Of a stretch of DNA of 64,000 nt, positions 26,599-36,085 are shown piece after piece; the stretch's first letter is position 1; each line of letters starts with the position of its first letter. The stretch comes from Frigididesulfovibrio sp031550695 (GTDB lineage: Bacteria; Desulfobacterota; Desulfovibrionia; Desulfovibrionales; Desulfovibrionaceae), in the NCBI GenBank assembly GCA_031550695.1, contig JAVBOI010000002.1, positions 1-64,000 of the forward strand. Direction: 5' to 3'. The position numbers and the translations under genes were made by a program. The notes under the pieces were generated by a model, which saw only the letters and a program-made list of their open reading frames with translations, was not told the DNA's origin and did no database searches.

Positions 26599-26643
26599 GG
26601 TTAATTATCGCTCCCTTTTGCCCGCGGGATGTCTGGAGGCTTG

Positions 26644-27996
26644 ATGACCGTTTCTTTTATGCATATCTCCGTCCTGTCCGAAGCCGAGCCTTTTCTGCGC
26701 CGTTTAGCCGCGCGCCAGGATCCCGCTGCCGAGCCCGCGCGGGAAGACCCGGCCGGCCCAAAAGGCGCCCCGTCCACTGAGTCCATGGTCGCCGCCATAC
26801 TCGCGGACGTGCGCTCGCGAGGCCTTGAGGCCGTCGTCAAATACACCCGGCGTTTTGACGCCCCGGATTTTGCCCCTACCCTTTTCGCCGTGCCCGCCGC
26901 CGATCTGGCCGACGCCCTGCGCGACGTTCCGGCCGGGGATATGGCCGTCATACGGGAAGCGGCGGACAACATCCGCGCCTTTCACAAAGCGCAGAAAGAG
27001 CAGTCCTGGTTTCTGCCCCGGCCGGACGGCGCCGTGCTCGGCCAGATGGTCAGGCCAGTGGATCGGGCCGGGCTCTATGTGCCGGGCGGCAAAGGGGGCT
27101 CGACTCCCCTTATTTCCAGCCTGCTCATGAACGCCATCCCGGCCCAGGTGGCCGGCGTGCCCGAAATCGCCGTTATCTCCCCGCCCCGGCCCGACGGCAC
27201 GGTAAACCCGCACATCCTGGCCGCCGCCCGCCTGCTGGGCATCACGGAAGTCTACGCCGCCGGCAGCGCCTGGGCCGTGGCCGCCCTGGCCTATGGAGCC
27301 GGCCCCCTGCGCCCGGTGGACGTCATCGCCGGGCCGGGCAACATTTTTGTGGCCACGGCCAAGCGCCTGCTCATCGGCACCGTGGGCATAGACATGATCG
27401 CCGGGCCTAGCGAAATATGCGTTATTGCCGACGATTCAGCCAACCCGGATTGGGTGGCGGCGGATATGCTTTCCCAGGCCGAACACGACAGCCTGGCCTC
27501 GTCGGTGTGCATCTGCACGGACGAAAAGCTGGCCGCGGCCGTGGCCCGTTCTCTCGAGCGCCAGTGCGCCGATTTGCCGCGGGCCGACATCGCCCGGGAG
27601 TCCCTGGAACAATACGGCGCGATCATTGTCGTGCCGGACATGGATACTGCCCTGGCGCTCGCCAACCGCATCGCCCCCGAACACCTGGAACTGCTGGCGC
27701 GCGACCCCTGGAACCTGCTGCCGCGCGTGCGCCACGCCGGCGCGGTCTTTATGGGCCACTATTCGCCGGAGCCCCTGGGCGACTACTTTGCCGGGCCCAA
27801 CCACGTGCTCCCGACCATGGGCACGGCCCGCTTTTCTTCCGCCCTGTCCGTGGCCACGTTTTGCAAAAAAACATCAATAATCGCCGCCAGCCGCGAATTC
27901 GCCGTGGCCGGCGCCGCTTCCATCGCCCGGCTGGCCCGGCTCGAAGGACTGGAAGCCCACGCCCGTTCCGCCCTGTGCCGGACCGGCGCGCCTTGA
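26644..27996 (+). CDS. hisD: Histidinol dehydrogenase
   Basis: HisD performs the last two oxidations of histidine synthesis. The 450-residue sequence shows PVDRAGLYVPGGK, VIAGPGNIFVATAKR, the signature IDMIAGPSEI, AADMLSQAEHD, and the catalytic-zone EPLGDYFAGPNHVLPT. GGAGG is four bases before the chosen ATG; MHISVL five codons later is an alternative start. Other his genes are not adjacent. purC follows after 68 bases. Confidence 0.97.
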   Translation: MTVSFMHISVLSEAEPFLRRLAARQDPAAEPAREDPAGPKGAPSTESMVAAILADVRSRGLEAVVKYTRRFDAPDFAPTLFAVPAADLADALRDVPAGDMAVIREAADNIRAFHKAQKEQSWFLPRPDGAVLGQMVRPVDRAGLYVPGGKGGSTPLISSLLMNAIPAQVAGVPEIAVISPPRPDGTVNPHILAAARLLGITEVYAAGSAWAVAALAYGAGPLRPVDVIAGPGNIFVATAKRLLIGTVGIDMIAGPSEICVIADDSANPDWVAADMLSQAEHDSLASSVCICTDEKLAAAVARSLERQCADLPRADIARESLEQYGAIIVVPDMDTALALANRIAPEHLELLARDPWNLLPRVRHAGAVFMGHYSPEPLGDYFAGPNHVLPTMGTARFSSALSVATFCKKTSIIAASREFAVAGAASIARLARLEGLEAHARSALCRTGAP

Positions 27997-28064
27997 CGAG
28001 CCTGTGCCCCATAACCGCTCCTCTCCGGGCCGCGAACAGGACCCGGAAAACAGGAAAGAACTCG

Positions 28065-28961
28065 ATGCAAATTGTCACTGAAACCAATATAGTGGAATTC
28101 CCCCTCGTTTCCCGCGGCAAGGTCCGCGACATTTACGAGATCGGAAGCGACACCCTTCTGATCGTGACCACGGACCGCATGTCGGCCTTTGACGTGATCA
28201 TGAAGGAACCCGTTCCTTACAAAGGCGTGGTGTTGAACCAGATATCGCTGTTCTGGATGGGCCGCTTCGCCCATCTGGTGAAAAATCACCTCCTAGAACA
28301 CGATATCGACCGCTTTCCCGAAGATCTGCGCGCCTACCGATCCATGCTGGAAGGGCGCAGCGTGCTGGTGCGCAAAGCCACCCCCCTGCCCATAGAGTGC
28401 ATTGTGCGCGGCCATCTGAGCGGCTCAAGCTGGAAAGACTATCAGGCCGAGGGCACGGTCTGCGGCTACGCTCTGCCGCCCGGCCTGAAGGAATCCGCCG
28501 AACTGCCCGACCCCCTGTTCACGCCCTCCACCAAAGCCGCCCTCGGCGCCCACGATGAAAACATCACCCGGGCCGAGGCCATGCGCCTGGTAGGCAAAGA
28601 TCTGTTTCTGAAAATCGAGGAAATATCGCTTGCCATTTTTTGTCAGGCCCGTGAATATGCGGCCACGCGCGGCATCATCATTGCTGACACGAAATTTGAA
28701 TTCGGCCTTATCGGCAACGATCTCTATCTGATAGACGAGGCGCTCACCCCCGATTCCTCCCGCTTCTGGCCGCAACAGGGCTTTGTCCCCGGCAAACCCC
28801 AGCCGAGTTTTGACAAACAGTACCTGCGCGACTGGCTGGAGGCCCAACCCTGGGATAAAACGCCGCCTCCGCCGGCCCTGCCCAAAGAGGTCATTGAGGA
28901 AACGGCCAAAAAGTATCGCGAAGCCTACGCCATACTCACCGGCAAAAAACTTACCATGTAG
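28065..28961 (+). CDS. purC: SAICAR synthase
   Basis: PurC joins aspartate to CAIR in purine synthesis. The 298-residue product has RGKVRDIYEIGSDTLLIVTTDRMSAFDV, PLPIECIVRGHLSGSSWKDY, and DTKFEFGLI...LIDEALTPDSSRFW, the marks of the longer PurC type. AGGAAAG lies before the start. Sequence between it and fabI (98 bases) shows no terminator, so readthrough is possible. Confidence 0.97.
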   Translation: MQIVTETNIVEFPLVSRGKVRDIYEIGSDTLLIVTTDRMSAFDVIMKEPVPYKGVVLNQISLFWMGRFAHLVKNHLLEHDIDRFPEDLRAYRSMLEGRSVLVRKATPLPIECIVRGHLSGSSWKDYQAEGTVCGYALPPGLKESAELPDPLFTPSTKAALGAHDENITRAEAMRLVGKDLFLKIEEISLAIFCQAREYAATRGIIIADTKFEFGLIGNDLYLIDEALTPDSSRFWPQQGFVPGKPQPSFDKQYLRDWLEAQPWDKTPPPPALPKEVIEETAKKYREAYAILTGKKLTM

Positions 28962-29059
28962 ACCGCATCCATTGCATACCGGCATTATCAGCAATCCAGC
29001 TGCCCCACAAAACTCAACGCGAACAAGTCGCTGCCACAGCGCACCACAAGGAGTCATAC

Positions 29060-29842
29060 ATGTTGCTATCCGGGAAAAAGGCCATCGTTTGCGGCGTAGC
29101 CAACAACAAGAGCATCGCCTACGGCGTGGCCAAGGCCTTTCGTGACCACGGCGCCGAACTCGCTCTGTCCTGGCCGAACGAAGCCCTGCGCAAGCGGGTG
29201 GACCCCATTGCCGAAGAACTCGGCGCCGCCTTCACCTTTCCGTGCGACGTGACCAAAGATGAAGACCTGACCGCCGCCGCCGAAACCGTGCGCTCCCACT
29301 GGGGCAAAGCGGATATTCTGGTGCATGCCGTGGCCTTTGCCAACCGCGACGATCTGCAGGGCCGCTACATTGACACCTCGCGCGAAGGCTTTGCCCTGGC
29401 CCTGGACGTGTCCGCCTTCTCCCTGGTGGCCTTGTGCCACGCCTTTGAGCCCATTCTCAACGACGACTCCTCGGTGCTCACCCTCACCTATTACGGCGCC
29501 CAGAAGCACATCACCAACTACAACGTCATGGGCGTGGCCAAAGCCGCCCTGGAAGCCTCGGTGAACTACCTGTCTTACGATCTGGGCGCGCGCGGCATCC
29601 GCATCAACGCCATCAGCGCCGGTCCCATCAAAACCCTGGCCTCCTCCGGCATCTCCGGCTTTGGCAAAATCCTGAACCACATCGAACAGTACACGCCCCT
29701 GAAAAAGAACGTCACCACCGACGAAGTGGGCAACATGGCCATGTTCCTGGCCTCCCCCCTGGCCTCGGGCGTTACCGGCGACATCGTCTTCGTGGACGCC
29801 GGCTACCACACCTCCGGCATCCAGATCGCCGTTGACGAGTAA
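29060..29842 (+). CDS. fabI: Enoyl-ACP reductase (NADH)
   Basis: FabI performs the last step of each fatty-acid elongation cycle. The 260-residue product starts LLSGKKAIVCGVANNKSIAYGVAKAF, the glycine-rich NADH site of this family. The catalytic Tyr-x6-Lys is in YNVMGVAK, and NAISAGPIKTLASSGI follows as in other FabI proteins. AAGGAG precedes the ATG. Repeat B2 begins right after the stop. Confidence 0.97.
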   Translation: MLLSGKKAIVCGVANNKSIAYGVAKAFRDHGAELALSWPNEALRKRVDPIAEELGAAFTFPCDVTKDEDLTAAAETVRSHWGKADILVHAVAFANRDDLQGRYIDTSREGFALALDVSAFSLVALCHAFEPILNDDSSVLTLTYYGAQKHITNYNVMGVAKAALEASVNYLSYDLGARGIRINAISAGPIKTLASSGISGFGKILNHIEQYTPLKKNVTTDEVGNMAMFLASPLASGVTGDIVFVDAGYHTSGIQIAVDE

Positions 29843-29844
29843 AG

Positions 29845-29969
29845 AGATTGGGGGAAGGAAGAGGAAACTTTTGGAAAAGCCCGCTCGATCCAAGCGAAGC
29901 GAGGACGAGCTACTACGAAGAAAGCTCCCTTCCCCCAAACCCCCTTCCTTCTCCTTCAAAACTTTTTAG
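29845..29969 (+). repeat. Family B structured repeat, copy B2
   Basis: It starts two bases after the fabI stop. Arms TTGGGGGAAGG and CCTTCCCCCAA (29928-29938) enclose the shared core GCCCGCTCGATCC and GAAGCGAGGACGAGC, and the copy ends CAAAACTTTTTAG. Confidence 0.85.
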
Positions 29970-30074
29970 ATTGAGTGAATGGACGGAACGGGGACACGAC
30001 GCTTCTTCTTGTATCCAAGCTCCCGGTTGAGGGGTGCAAACAACACGGCTTCAGTTTTCAGCCGCGAGGTTTTT

Positions 30075-30674
30075 ATGGATTTTCTTCCGATCAAGCGCGC
30101 CATTCTCAGCGTTACGGACAAGGGCGGACTGCCCGATTTCGCCGCCTTTCTCGTCAAGGGCGGGGTGGAACTGGTGTCCACGGGCGGCACCTTCAAAACC
30201 CTGAAGGATGCCGGGCTGCCGGTTACCCAGGTCAGCGACGTCACCGGTTTTCCGGAAATCATGGGCGGCCGGGTCAAAACCCTGCACCCGTCCATCCACG
30301 GCGGCATCCTGGCCGACAAGGACACGCCGGAGCATTTGGAAGCGCTTGCCAAGCACGGCATCCGCACCTTTGATCTGGTCTGCGTCAACCTGTATAATTT
30401 TGCCGAAGCGGCCCGCAAACAACTGGATCTGCGCGCCGCCATCGAGGAAATCGACATCGGCGGCCCCTGCATGCTGCGGGCCGCGGCCAAAAACTTCCAC
30501 TCCGTCATGGTGGTTCCTTCGCCCACATACTATGCGCGCATTCAGAAAGCCCTGAACGACAACAGCATGCGCGCCCCTCTGGATCTGCGCCGCGAACTGG
30601 CCGCCGCCACCTTTGCCGCCACCTCCGCCTATGACGGCATGATCGCCGGGTACATAACCGGCAAAGCGAACTAA
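30075..30674 (+). CDS. purH: Stand-alone IMP cyclohydrolase (PurH N-terminal domain)
   Basis: The 199-residue product corresponds only to the MGS-like IMP cyclohydrolase half of PurH: KRAILSVTDKGGL, LVSTGGTFKTLKDAGLPV, GRVKTLHPSIHGGIL, VCVNLYNF, IDIGGPCMLRAAAKNF. It closes the purine ring from FAICAR to IMP. The AICAR formyltransferase half is missing here and must be a separate protein. GAGGT lies before the ATG. The natural end after ITGKAN and intact motifs argue against truncation. hflX follows after 52 bases. Confidence 0.93.
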   Translation: MDFLPIKRAILSVTDKGGLPDFAAFLVKGGVELVSTGGTFKTLKDAGLPVTQVSDVTGFPEIMGGRVKTLHPSIHGGILADKDTPEHLEALAKHGIRTFDLVCVNLYNFAEAARKQLDLRAAIEEIDIGGPCMLRAAAKNFHSVMVVPSPTYYARIQKALNDNSMRAPLDLRRELAAATFAATSAYDGMIAGYITGKAN

Positions 30675-30715
30675 AAAGATTCCCTCACCCTCTTCCACCA
30701 CACCGCGCAGCCCGC

Positions 30716-30729
30716 GAGGACACGCCATA
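30716..30729 (+). promoter_or_regulatory. Ribosome site and ATA start of hflX
   Basis: GAGGA (30716-30720) is six bases upstream of an ATA codon at 30727. No ATG, GTG or TTG exists in this frame until TTG at 30781, which has no ribosome site. Confidence 0.6.
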
Positions 30730-32538
30730 GCCAAGATTGAAGGGAACACGCAGGGGCTCAAGCCCAGCCAGATAAAGGCTTTGTCGCGGCTGCTCACCAG
30801 GCGGTATCCGTCCAGGGGCGGTTACACCACGGATCAGGCCAGGGAACTGGCCGCCCTGTCGCGTTCCACGGGCCGGCAGATCGGCCTGCTGCTCAACCGG
30901 CAGGGCCGGCCGGACATGGTGCTGGTGGGTGACACCTCAAGCATTCTCATTCCCGAGTTGCCCCGCTCGCGCGAGGGCGCGGGCCGTTTGCGGGGCCTGC
31001 GTTTTCTGCACACCCACCTGACCGCGGATCTGCTTTCCCAGGAAGACTGCATGGACTTGCTCTTTCTGCGCCTGGACAGCATTGCCGTGCTCAGCGTCAA
31101 CGAGTGGGGCGAGCCGCTGGAGTTGCAGCGCGCCCATCTGCTGCCGCCCAACCCCGAGAACAAAAGCTACCGGCTGTATCCGCCGGAGCGCTGGGATATG
31201 GTGGACGCGGACTTTCTGGCCGAAGCCACCGCTCTTGAGGAAGAGCTGGCCCGGACCATGGACCCGGCCGAGCCGGGGCCAAGGCCGGCCGCTGCCGGAG
31301 CGGCCAGGAAAGGTCGGGACTCCGGGCGTTTGCCCGGCCGCCTGGATCAGGGGAGGGAAGAACCCGGCCGCTCACCCGGAAGCCGGGCCGTGCTGGTGAG
31401 TGTGTCCACCAAAACGCGTACCGAGCAGGAATCGTCGCTGGCCGAACTGGCCGAACTGGCCGACACTGCCGGGGTGTTCGTGGCCGGCAGGCTGATCCAG
31501 CGCGTGCAGGCGGTCAATCCCCGTTCCATTCTCGGCAAGGGCAAGCTGGCCGAGCTTGAAGTTCTGGCCCTGCAGGGCAATGCCGGGTTGATCGTGTTTG
31601 ACGGCGAACTGTCGCCGGCCCAGTTGCGCAACCTTACGGACATCACCGAACGGCGGGTGCTGGACCGCACCCAGTTGATTCTGGACATTTTCGCCCAGCG
31701 CGCTTCCAGCAAGGCCGGCAAATTTCAGGTGGAACTGGCTCAGTCGCAGTACATGCTGCCCCGGCTGGTGGGCAAAAGCCGGGCCCTGGACCGTCTGGCC
31801 GGCGGCATAGGCGGACGCGGGCCGGGCGAAACCAAGCTGGAAACCGACCGCCGCCGCCTGCGCGACCGGGTGGCCCGCATCAAGGAAGCCCTGGAAAATT
31901 TGCGCCGCCAGCGTTCCTACGCCCGTTCCCGCCGGGCCAAGGGCGAGGTGCCCGTGGCCTCTCTGGTGGGGTACACCAACGCCGGCAAATCCACTCTGCT
32001 CAACGCCCTGACCGGTTCGGACGTTCTGGCGGAAAACCGGCTGTTCGCCACTCTGGACCCGACCACGCGCCGGCTGCGTTTTCCCAAGGAGCGGGAGCTC
32101 ATTCTCACGGATACCGTGGGCTTTATCCGCAGCCTGCCCAAAGAGCTGGTGGAGGCCTTCCGGGCCACGCTTGAGGAACTGGAGGAAGCGGATCTGCTGC
32201 TGCACGTGGCGGACGCCTCGCATCCCGAGCTGGAACTGCAACTCAAGGCTGTGGAGGACATTCTGGAGCAGCTTGCGCTGCACGAAACGCCGCGTCTGCT
32301 TATCTTGAACAAAATAGACGCTCTGCCCGCCGAACCGGAGGCCAATGAGCCGGGCCAGGAAGGCCAGGACCGGGAAAGCCGCCTTGACGTGCTGAAAGAA
32401 CGCCATCCGCACGCCTTTTTCATCTCCGCCCGCACCGGCGAGGGCCTGGATGAACTATCCAGGACCATTGCCGACCGCGTCATTGACTGGGAACGGAAGC
32501 TGCGGGTAGATATGGGAAAACCGCAGCGAATGGAATAA
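30727..32538 (+). CDS. hflX: GTPase HflX, apparently starting with ATA
   Basis: HflX is a ribosome-binding GTPase that rescues stalled ribosomes. The G1 motif is GYTNAGKST, G3 is DTVGFI and G4 is LNKID; the HflX N-terminal domain includes GGRGPGETKLETDRRRLRDR. From ATA the protein is 603 residues and includes IEGNTQGLKPSQIKAL, a block conserved at the N terminus of deltaproteobacterial HflX. Starting at TTG 30781 would remove it. A low-complexity Pro/Gly/Arg insert lies near residues 180-220. An ATG-to-ATA change or sequencing error is the alternative to a true ATA start. Confidence 0.93.
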   Translation: MAKIEGNTQGLKPSQIKALSRLLTRRYPSRGGYTTDQARELAALSRSTGRQIGLLLNRQGRPDMVLVGDTSSILIPELPRSREGAGRLRGLRFLHTHLTADLLSQEDCMDLLFLRLDSIAVLSVNEWGEPLELQRAHLLPPNPENKSYRLYPPERWDMVDADFLAEATALEEELARTMDPAEPGPRPAAAGAARKGRDSGRLPGRLDQGREEPGRSPGSRAVLVSVSTKTRTEQESSLAELAELADTAGVFVAGRLIQRVQAVNPRSILGKGKLAELEVLALQGNAGLIVFDGELSPAQLRNLTDITERRVLDRTQLILDIFAQRASSKAGKFQVELAQSQYMLPRLVGKSRALDRLAGGIGGRGPGETKLETDRRRLRDRVARIKEALENLRRQRSYARSRRAKGEVPVASLVGYTNAGKSTLLNALTGSDVLAENRLFATLDPTTRRLRFPKERELILTDTVGFIRSLPKELVEAFRATLEELEEADLLLHVADASHPELELQLKAVEDILEQLALHETPRLLILNKIDALPAEPEANEPGQEGQDRESRLDVLKERHPHAFFISARTGEGLDELSRTIADRVIDWERKLRVDMGKPQRME

Positions 32539-32548
32539 AAACAATCCG

Positions 32549-34759
32549 ATGGCCACTCTGCAATCCCTGCTTGATCCCGAGACCAGGCGCACCCTGCGCG
32601 GCACGCTGGAACGAATCGTTTTCCACAACGAGGAAAACGGCTACACGGTCATGCGCATGCGGGTGCAGAGCAAGGCCGATCCCGTCACCGTGGTCGGTTC
32701 CATGCCCTCGCCGCAGCCGGGCATCGGGCTCACGGTCACCGGCGTCTGGGTCAACGACAACCGCTTCGGCCGGCAGTTCAAGATGGAATCCTTTGAAACT
32801 CTGCTGCCGGCGACAGTGGAAGGCATAAAGCACTACCTCGGCTCCGGCCTGATCAAGGGCGTGGGCAAGGCCCTGGCCGGGCGCATTGTGGACGCCTTTG
32901 GCGAAGATACCTTTACCGTGCTGGACGACGACCCGGACCGGCTCACCAGGGTCAGGGGCATCTCCCCCCGTCTGGTCAGCGACATCAAGGCGGCCTGGGC
33001 GGAACACAAGGGCATTCGCGACCTGATCATGTTTCTGCAGCCGCACGGCGTTTCCACCTCCTACGCCGTGCGCATTTTCCGCCATTACGGGGCCGACGCC
33101 CTGGCCGTGGTGCGGGAAAACCCCTACCGCCTGGCCATGGACATCCACGGCATCGGCTTTGTCACGGCCGATACCGTGGCCATGAAGCTCGGGTTCGCGC
33201 CGGACAGCGACCTGCGCGCCGAAGCCGGCCTGCTTTACGTGCTCAAGCGGATTACCGAGGAAGGGCACGTCTTTTTCCCCTACGAGGAACTGGTGCACCA
33301 GACCGCGGACGAACTGGGGGTGGAAACGGAAATCGTGCGCGGCGCCCTGTCTTTCCTGGCCCGGGAGGAACGCGTGGTCATCGACGACCTTGAGGACGAC
33401 CAGGGGCAGGCCTTCCAGGCCGTGTACCTCAGCCGCTTTCACCACTACGAAAGCAAAACCGCCCACTATTTGCGCCGCATCCTGCGCTCGCCCAAGTCCA
33501 CCCGCTTCGACGACCCGGAAACCCTGCTCCAGGGCGTACTGAACATGCTGCCCCTGGCCCTGGCCGAGGAGCAGGTGGAAGCGGCGCGGGCCAGCATGTC
33601 CGGCAAGGTGCTGGTGATCACGGGCGGTCCGGGCACGGGCAAGACCACGGTCATCAACGCCATTATCAAGCTTTTCGAGCTGAAGAAGGCCAAGGTGCTG
33701 CTGGCCGCGCCCACGGGCCGGGCCGCCAAGCGCATGGCCGAAACCAGCGAGCGCGAGGCCAAAACCATCCACCGTCTGCTCGAATACAGCCCCAAAGAGG
33801 ACGGTTTCGCCCGCAACGAGGACCATCCCCTGGCCTGCGGTCTGCTGGTGGTGGACGAAGCTTCCATGCTCGATACCATGCTCCTGTACCATCTGCTCAA
33901 GGCCGTGCCCCTGGGCGCCACCCTGGTCTTTGTCGGCGACGTGAACCAACTGCCCTCGGTGGGGCCGGGCAACGTGCTCAAGGATATCATCGCCTCGGGC
34001 ATGGTGGACGTGATCCGGCTGACGGAAGTATTCCGCCAGGCCGCGGCCAGTGAAATCATCGTCAACGCCCACCGCATCAACCAGGGGGAAATGCCCGTTC
34101 TGGAATCGCCCGGCCAGGGCCTGTCCGATTTCTATTTCATCCGCCAGGACGACCCGGACAAGGTGGCCGACATGGTGGTGGAACTGGTGCGCGATCACAT
34201 TCCCCGGCGCTTCCGCCTCGATCCCCTGGACGACATCCAGGTGCTCACCCCCATGCACAAGGGCGCGGCCGGCGTGGCCGCCCTGAACCAGCGCCTGCAA
34301 GCCGTCCTTAACCCGCAGTCCCAGAAAATCCAGCGCGGCGAGCGCCAGTTCCGCCTGGGCGACAAGGTCATGCAGGTGCGCAACAATTACGACAAGGACG
34401 TGTTCAACGGCGACATCGGCCGCATATGCCACGTCAATGCCGAGGAGCGCGAACTGACCGTCCGCTACGAGGATCGCAACGTGCTCTACAGCGCCGAGGA
34501 ACTGGACGAGGTCATCCCGGCCTACGCCATTTCCGTGCACAAGTCCCAGGGCTCGGAATACCCGGCCGTTGTCCTGCCCGTGCTCACCCAGCACTACATG
34601 CTCCTGCAACGCAACCTGATCTATACCGGCATCACGCGGGGCAAAAAGCTCGTGGTTCTTGTCGGCTCCGTTCGCGCCATGCACATCGCCGTTAACAACA
34701 ACAAGATGCACAAGCGCTACACCTGGCTCCACAAGCGCCTGGCTCAGGGACTTGTGTAA
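32549..34759 (+). CDS. recD2: RecD2-type DNA helicase
   Basis: The 736-residue product is a superfamily 1B 5'-3' helicase of the RecD2/TraA type, which acts without RecBC. The N-terminal OB-like region is followed by helix-hairpin-helix segments (GVGKALAGRIVDAFG, RVRGISPRLV). Walker A is GGPGTGKTT, Walker B is VVDEASML, and the C-terminal motif VHKSQGSEYPAVVLPVL is motif V/VI. It starts 10 bases after hflX. A composite hairpin element begins four bases after the stop. Confidence 0.95.
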   Translation: MATLQSLLDPETRRTLRGTLERIVFHNEENGYTVMRMRVQSKADPVTVVGSMPSPQPGIGLTVTGVWVNDNRFGRQFKMESFETLLPATVEGIKHYLGSGLIKGVGKALAGRIVDAFGEDTFTVLDDDPDRLTRVRGISPRLVSDIKAAWAEHKGIRDLIMFLQPHGVSTSYAVRIFRHYGADALAVVRENPYRLAMDIHGIGFVTADTVAMKLGFAPDSDLRAEAGLLYVLKRITEEGHVFFPYEELVHQTADELGVETEIVRGALSFLAREERVVIDDLEDDQGQAFQAVYLSRFHHYESKTAHYLRRILRSPKSTRFDDPETLLQGVLNMLPLALAEEQVEAARASMSGKVLVITGGPGTGKTTVINAIIKLFELKKAKVLLAAPTGRAAKRMAETSEREAKTIHRLLEYSPKEDGFARNEDHPLACGLLVVDEASMLDTMLLYHLLKAVPLGATLVFVGDVNQLPSVGPGNVLKDIIASGMVDVIRLTEVFRQAAASEIIVNAHRINQGEMPVLESPGQGLSDFYFIRQDDPDKVADMVVELVRDHIPRRFRLDPLDDIQVLTPMHKGAAGVAALNQRLQAVLNPQSQKIQRGERQFRLGDKVMQVRNNYDKDVFNGDIGRICHVNAEERELTVRYEDRNVLYSAEELDEVIPAYAISVHKSQGSEYPAVVLPVLTQHYMLLQRNLIYTGITRGKKLVVLVGSVRAMHIAVNNNKMHKRYTWLHKRLAQGLV

Positions 34760-34762
34760 AAA

Positions 34763-34992
34763 ATGCCTCCGGCGGCTTAAGGGGCTCCGCCCCTTAAGAA
34801 TCCCCGCCAGAGAGGGCTCCGCCCTCTCTGGACTCTCCCGCAAGGGGGCACACCCCCTTGACCCCCAAATTGGGGGCCGCGAATACGGCGACTTGAGGGT
34901 TACCGTTTTTCGGGCCGCCCACGTTGAGGGGGTCTGGGGGAAATCATTTCCCCCAGCGGGGTCCGGGGCGGAGCCCCGGCCGCCGGAGGCAT
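34763..34992. repeat. 230-bp composite hairpin element with 14-bp inverted ends
   Basis: The ends ATGCCTCCGGCGGC (34763-34776) and GCCGCCGGAGGCAT (34979-34992) are perfect inverses. Six hairpins lie in a row inside: 34776-34798, 34807-34831, 34841-34860, 34862-34876, 34934-34956 and 34963-34979. It fills nearly all of the recD2-asparaginase gap. The end sequence is shared with the core of family A. Confidence 0.85.
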
Positions 34993-35025
34993 TCCTTTGA
35001 TCGCAACTGGTATGAGGAGCCGGAC

Positions 35026-36024
35026 ATGAAAACCGTAGCCATATTTTTCACCGGCGGCACCATTGCCATGCGCCAGGGAGAGGACGGGGCGGTACGGCCC
35101 GCCCTCAGCCTGGGGGAGTTGCTGGCCGAGCTTCCGGTCCCCCTGCCCGGCCAGGCCCGCCTGCTGCCGGTGGAATGGGCCAACCTGCCCAGTTCGCACA
35201 TGACCCCGGAACTGATGTTCCGTCTGGCCGGGGATGTGCGGGCCATGCTCGCGCGGGACGATATCGCCGGCGCGGTCATCCTGCACGGCACCGACGTGAT
35301 GGAAGAAACCGCCTTCATGCTCGATCTGCTGCTGGATTCCGCCAAACCGGTGGTCATCACCGGGTCCATGCGCGCTTACGGCGAGCCGGGCTATGACGGG
35401 CTGCGCAACCTTGCCTCGGCCGTGCGGGCCTGCCTGTCGCCCCTGCCCGCCGGACTGGGGGTCGTGCTGCTGATGACGGACAAGCTCTTTGCCGCCAGGG
35501 AGGTGACCAAGGTGCACTCCATGGGCATAGACGCTTTCGGCTCTCCGGCGGCCGGACCTCTGGGCAGTTGCGTGGCCGGCGGCATACAGATTTTCCGCAT
35601 GCCCGTGCCCCACGCCGCGCTTGGGGCCAGGTCCCTGGAAGCGCGCGTGGAATTGCTTTCTCTTGTTCCCGGCGCGGACGGTCGGCTGATTGCCTTCTGC
35701 CGCGAAAACGGGGTAAAAGGGCTGGTGGCGGAGGGGCTCGGCGCTGGCAACGTGCCGCCGGGCGCTCTGGAAGAACTCGGCAAAACCGTTAACGCTGGCC
35801 TGCCCGTGGTCTTGACCTCGCGCTGCATCGAAGGCGGGGTCTGGCCGGTGTACGGCTACAGCGGCGGGGCCAACACCCTGCGCGACATGGGCGTGATTCT
35901 GGGCGGCAATCTGCGGGCGCAGAAAGCCCGCATTTTGCTCATGATCGCCCTGGGCATGGCCGCCGACGCCGGAGAATCACCGTGCGAAATCGCCCGCAAG
36001 GTATTTGACAATTTCCCCAACTAG
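35026..36024 (+). CDS. L-asparaginase (type I-like)
   Basis: The 332-residue enzyme hydrolyses asparagine to aspartate and ammonium. Both asparaginase signatures are present: FFTGGTIAM near residue 10 with the nucleophilic threonine, and ILHGTDVMEETAFML near 90. MRAYGEPGYDGLRN completes the substrate loop. No signal peptide is present, so it is cytoplasmic. GAGGAG precedes the ATG by seven bases. The start falls just beyond the composite hairpin element. Confidence 0.93.
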   Translation: MKTVAIFFTGGTIAMRQGEDGAVRPALSLGELLAELPVPLPGQARLLPVEWANLPSSHMTPELMFRLAGDVRAMLARDDIAGAVILHGTDVMEETAFMLDLLLDSAKPVVITGSMRAYGEPGYDGLRNLASAVRACLSPLPAGLGVVLLMTDKLFAAREVTKVHSMGIDAFGSPAAGPLGSCVAGGIQIFRMPVPHAALGARSLEARVELLSLVPGADGRLIAFCRENGVKGLVAEGLGAGNVPPGALEELGKTVNAGLPVVLTSRCIEGGVWPVYGYSGGANTLRDMGVILGGNLRAQKARILLMIALGMAADAGESPCEIARKVFDNFPN

Positions 36025-36085
36025 GGCATGAATAAGCTATCCCTTTTCCGATTCCCGATACCGTTTTTATCCGCCAGGACAGGTC

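Noticed and set aside
34763..34992. CRISPR array or tandem repeat
   Set aside because: The hairpins differ in sequence and there are no regularly spaced identical repeats.
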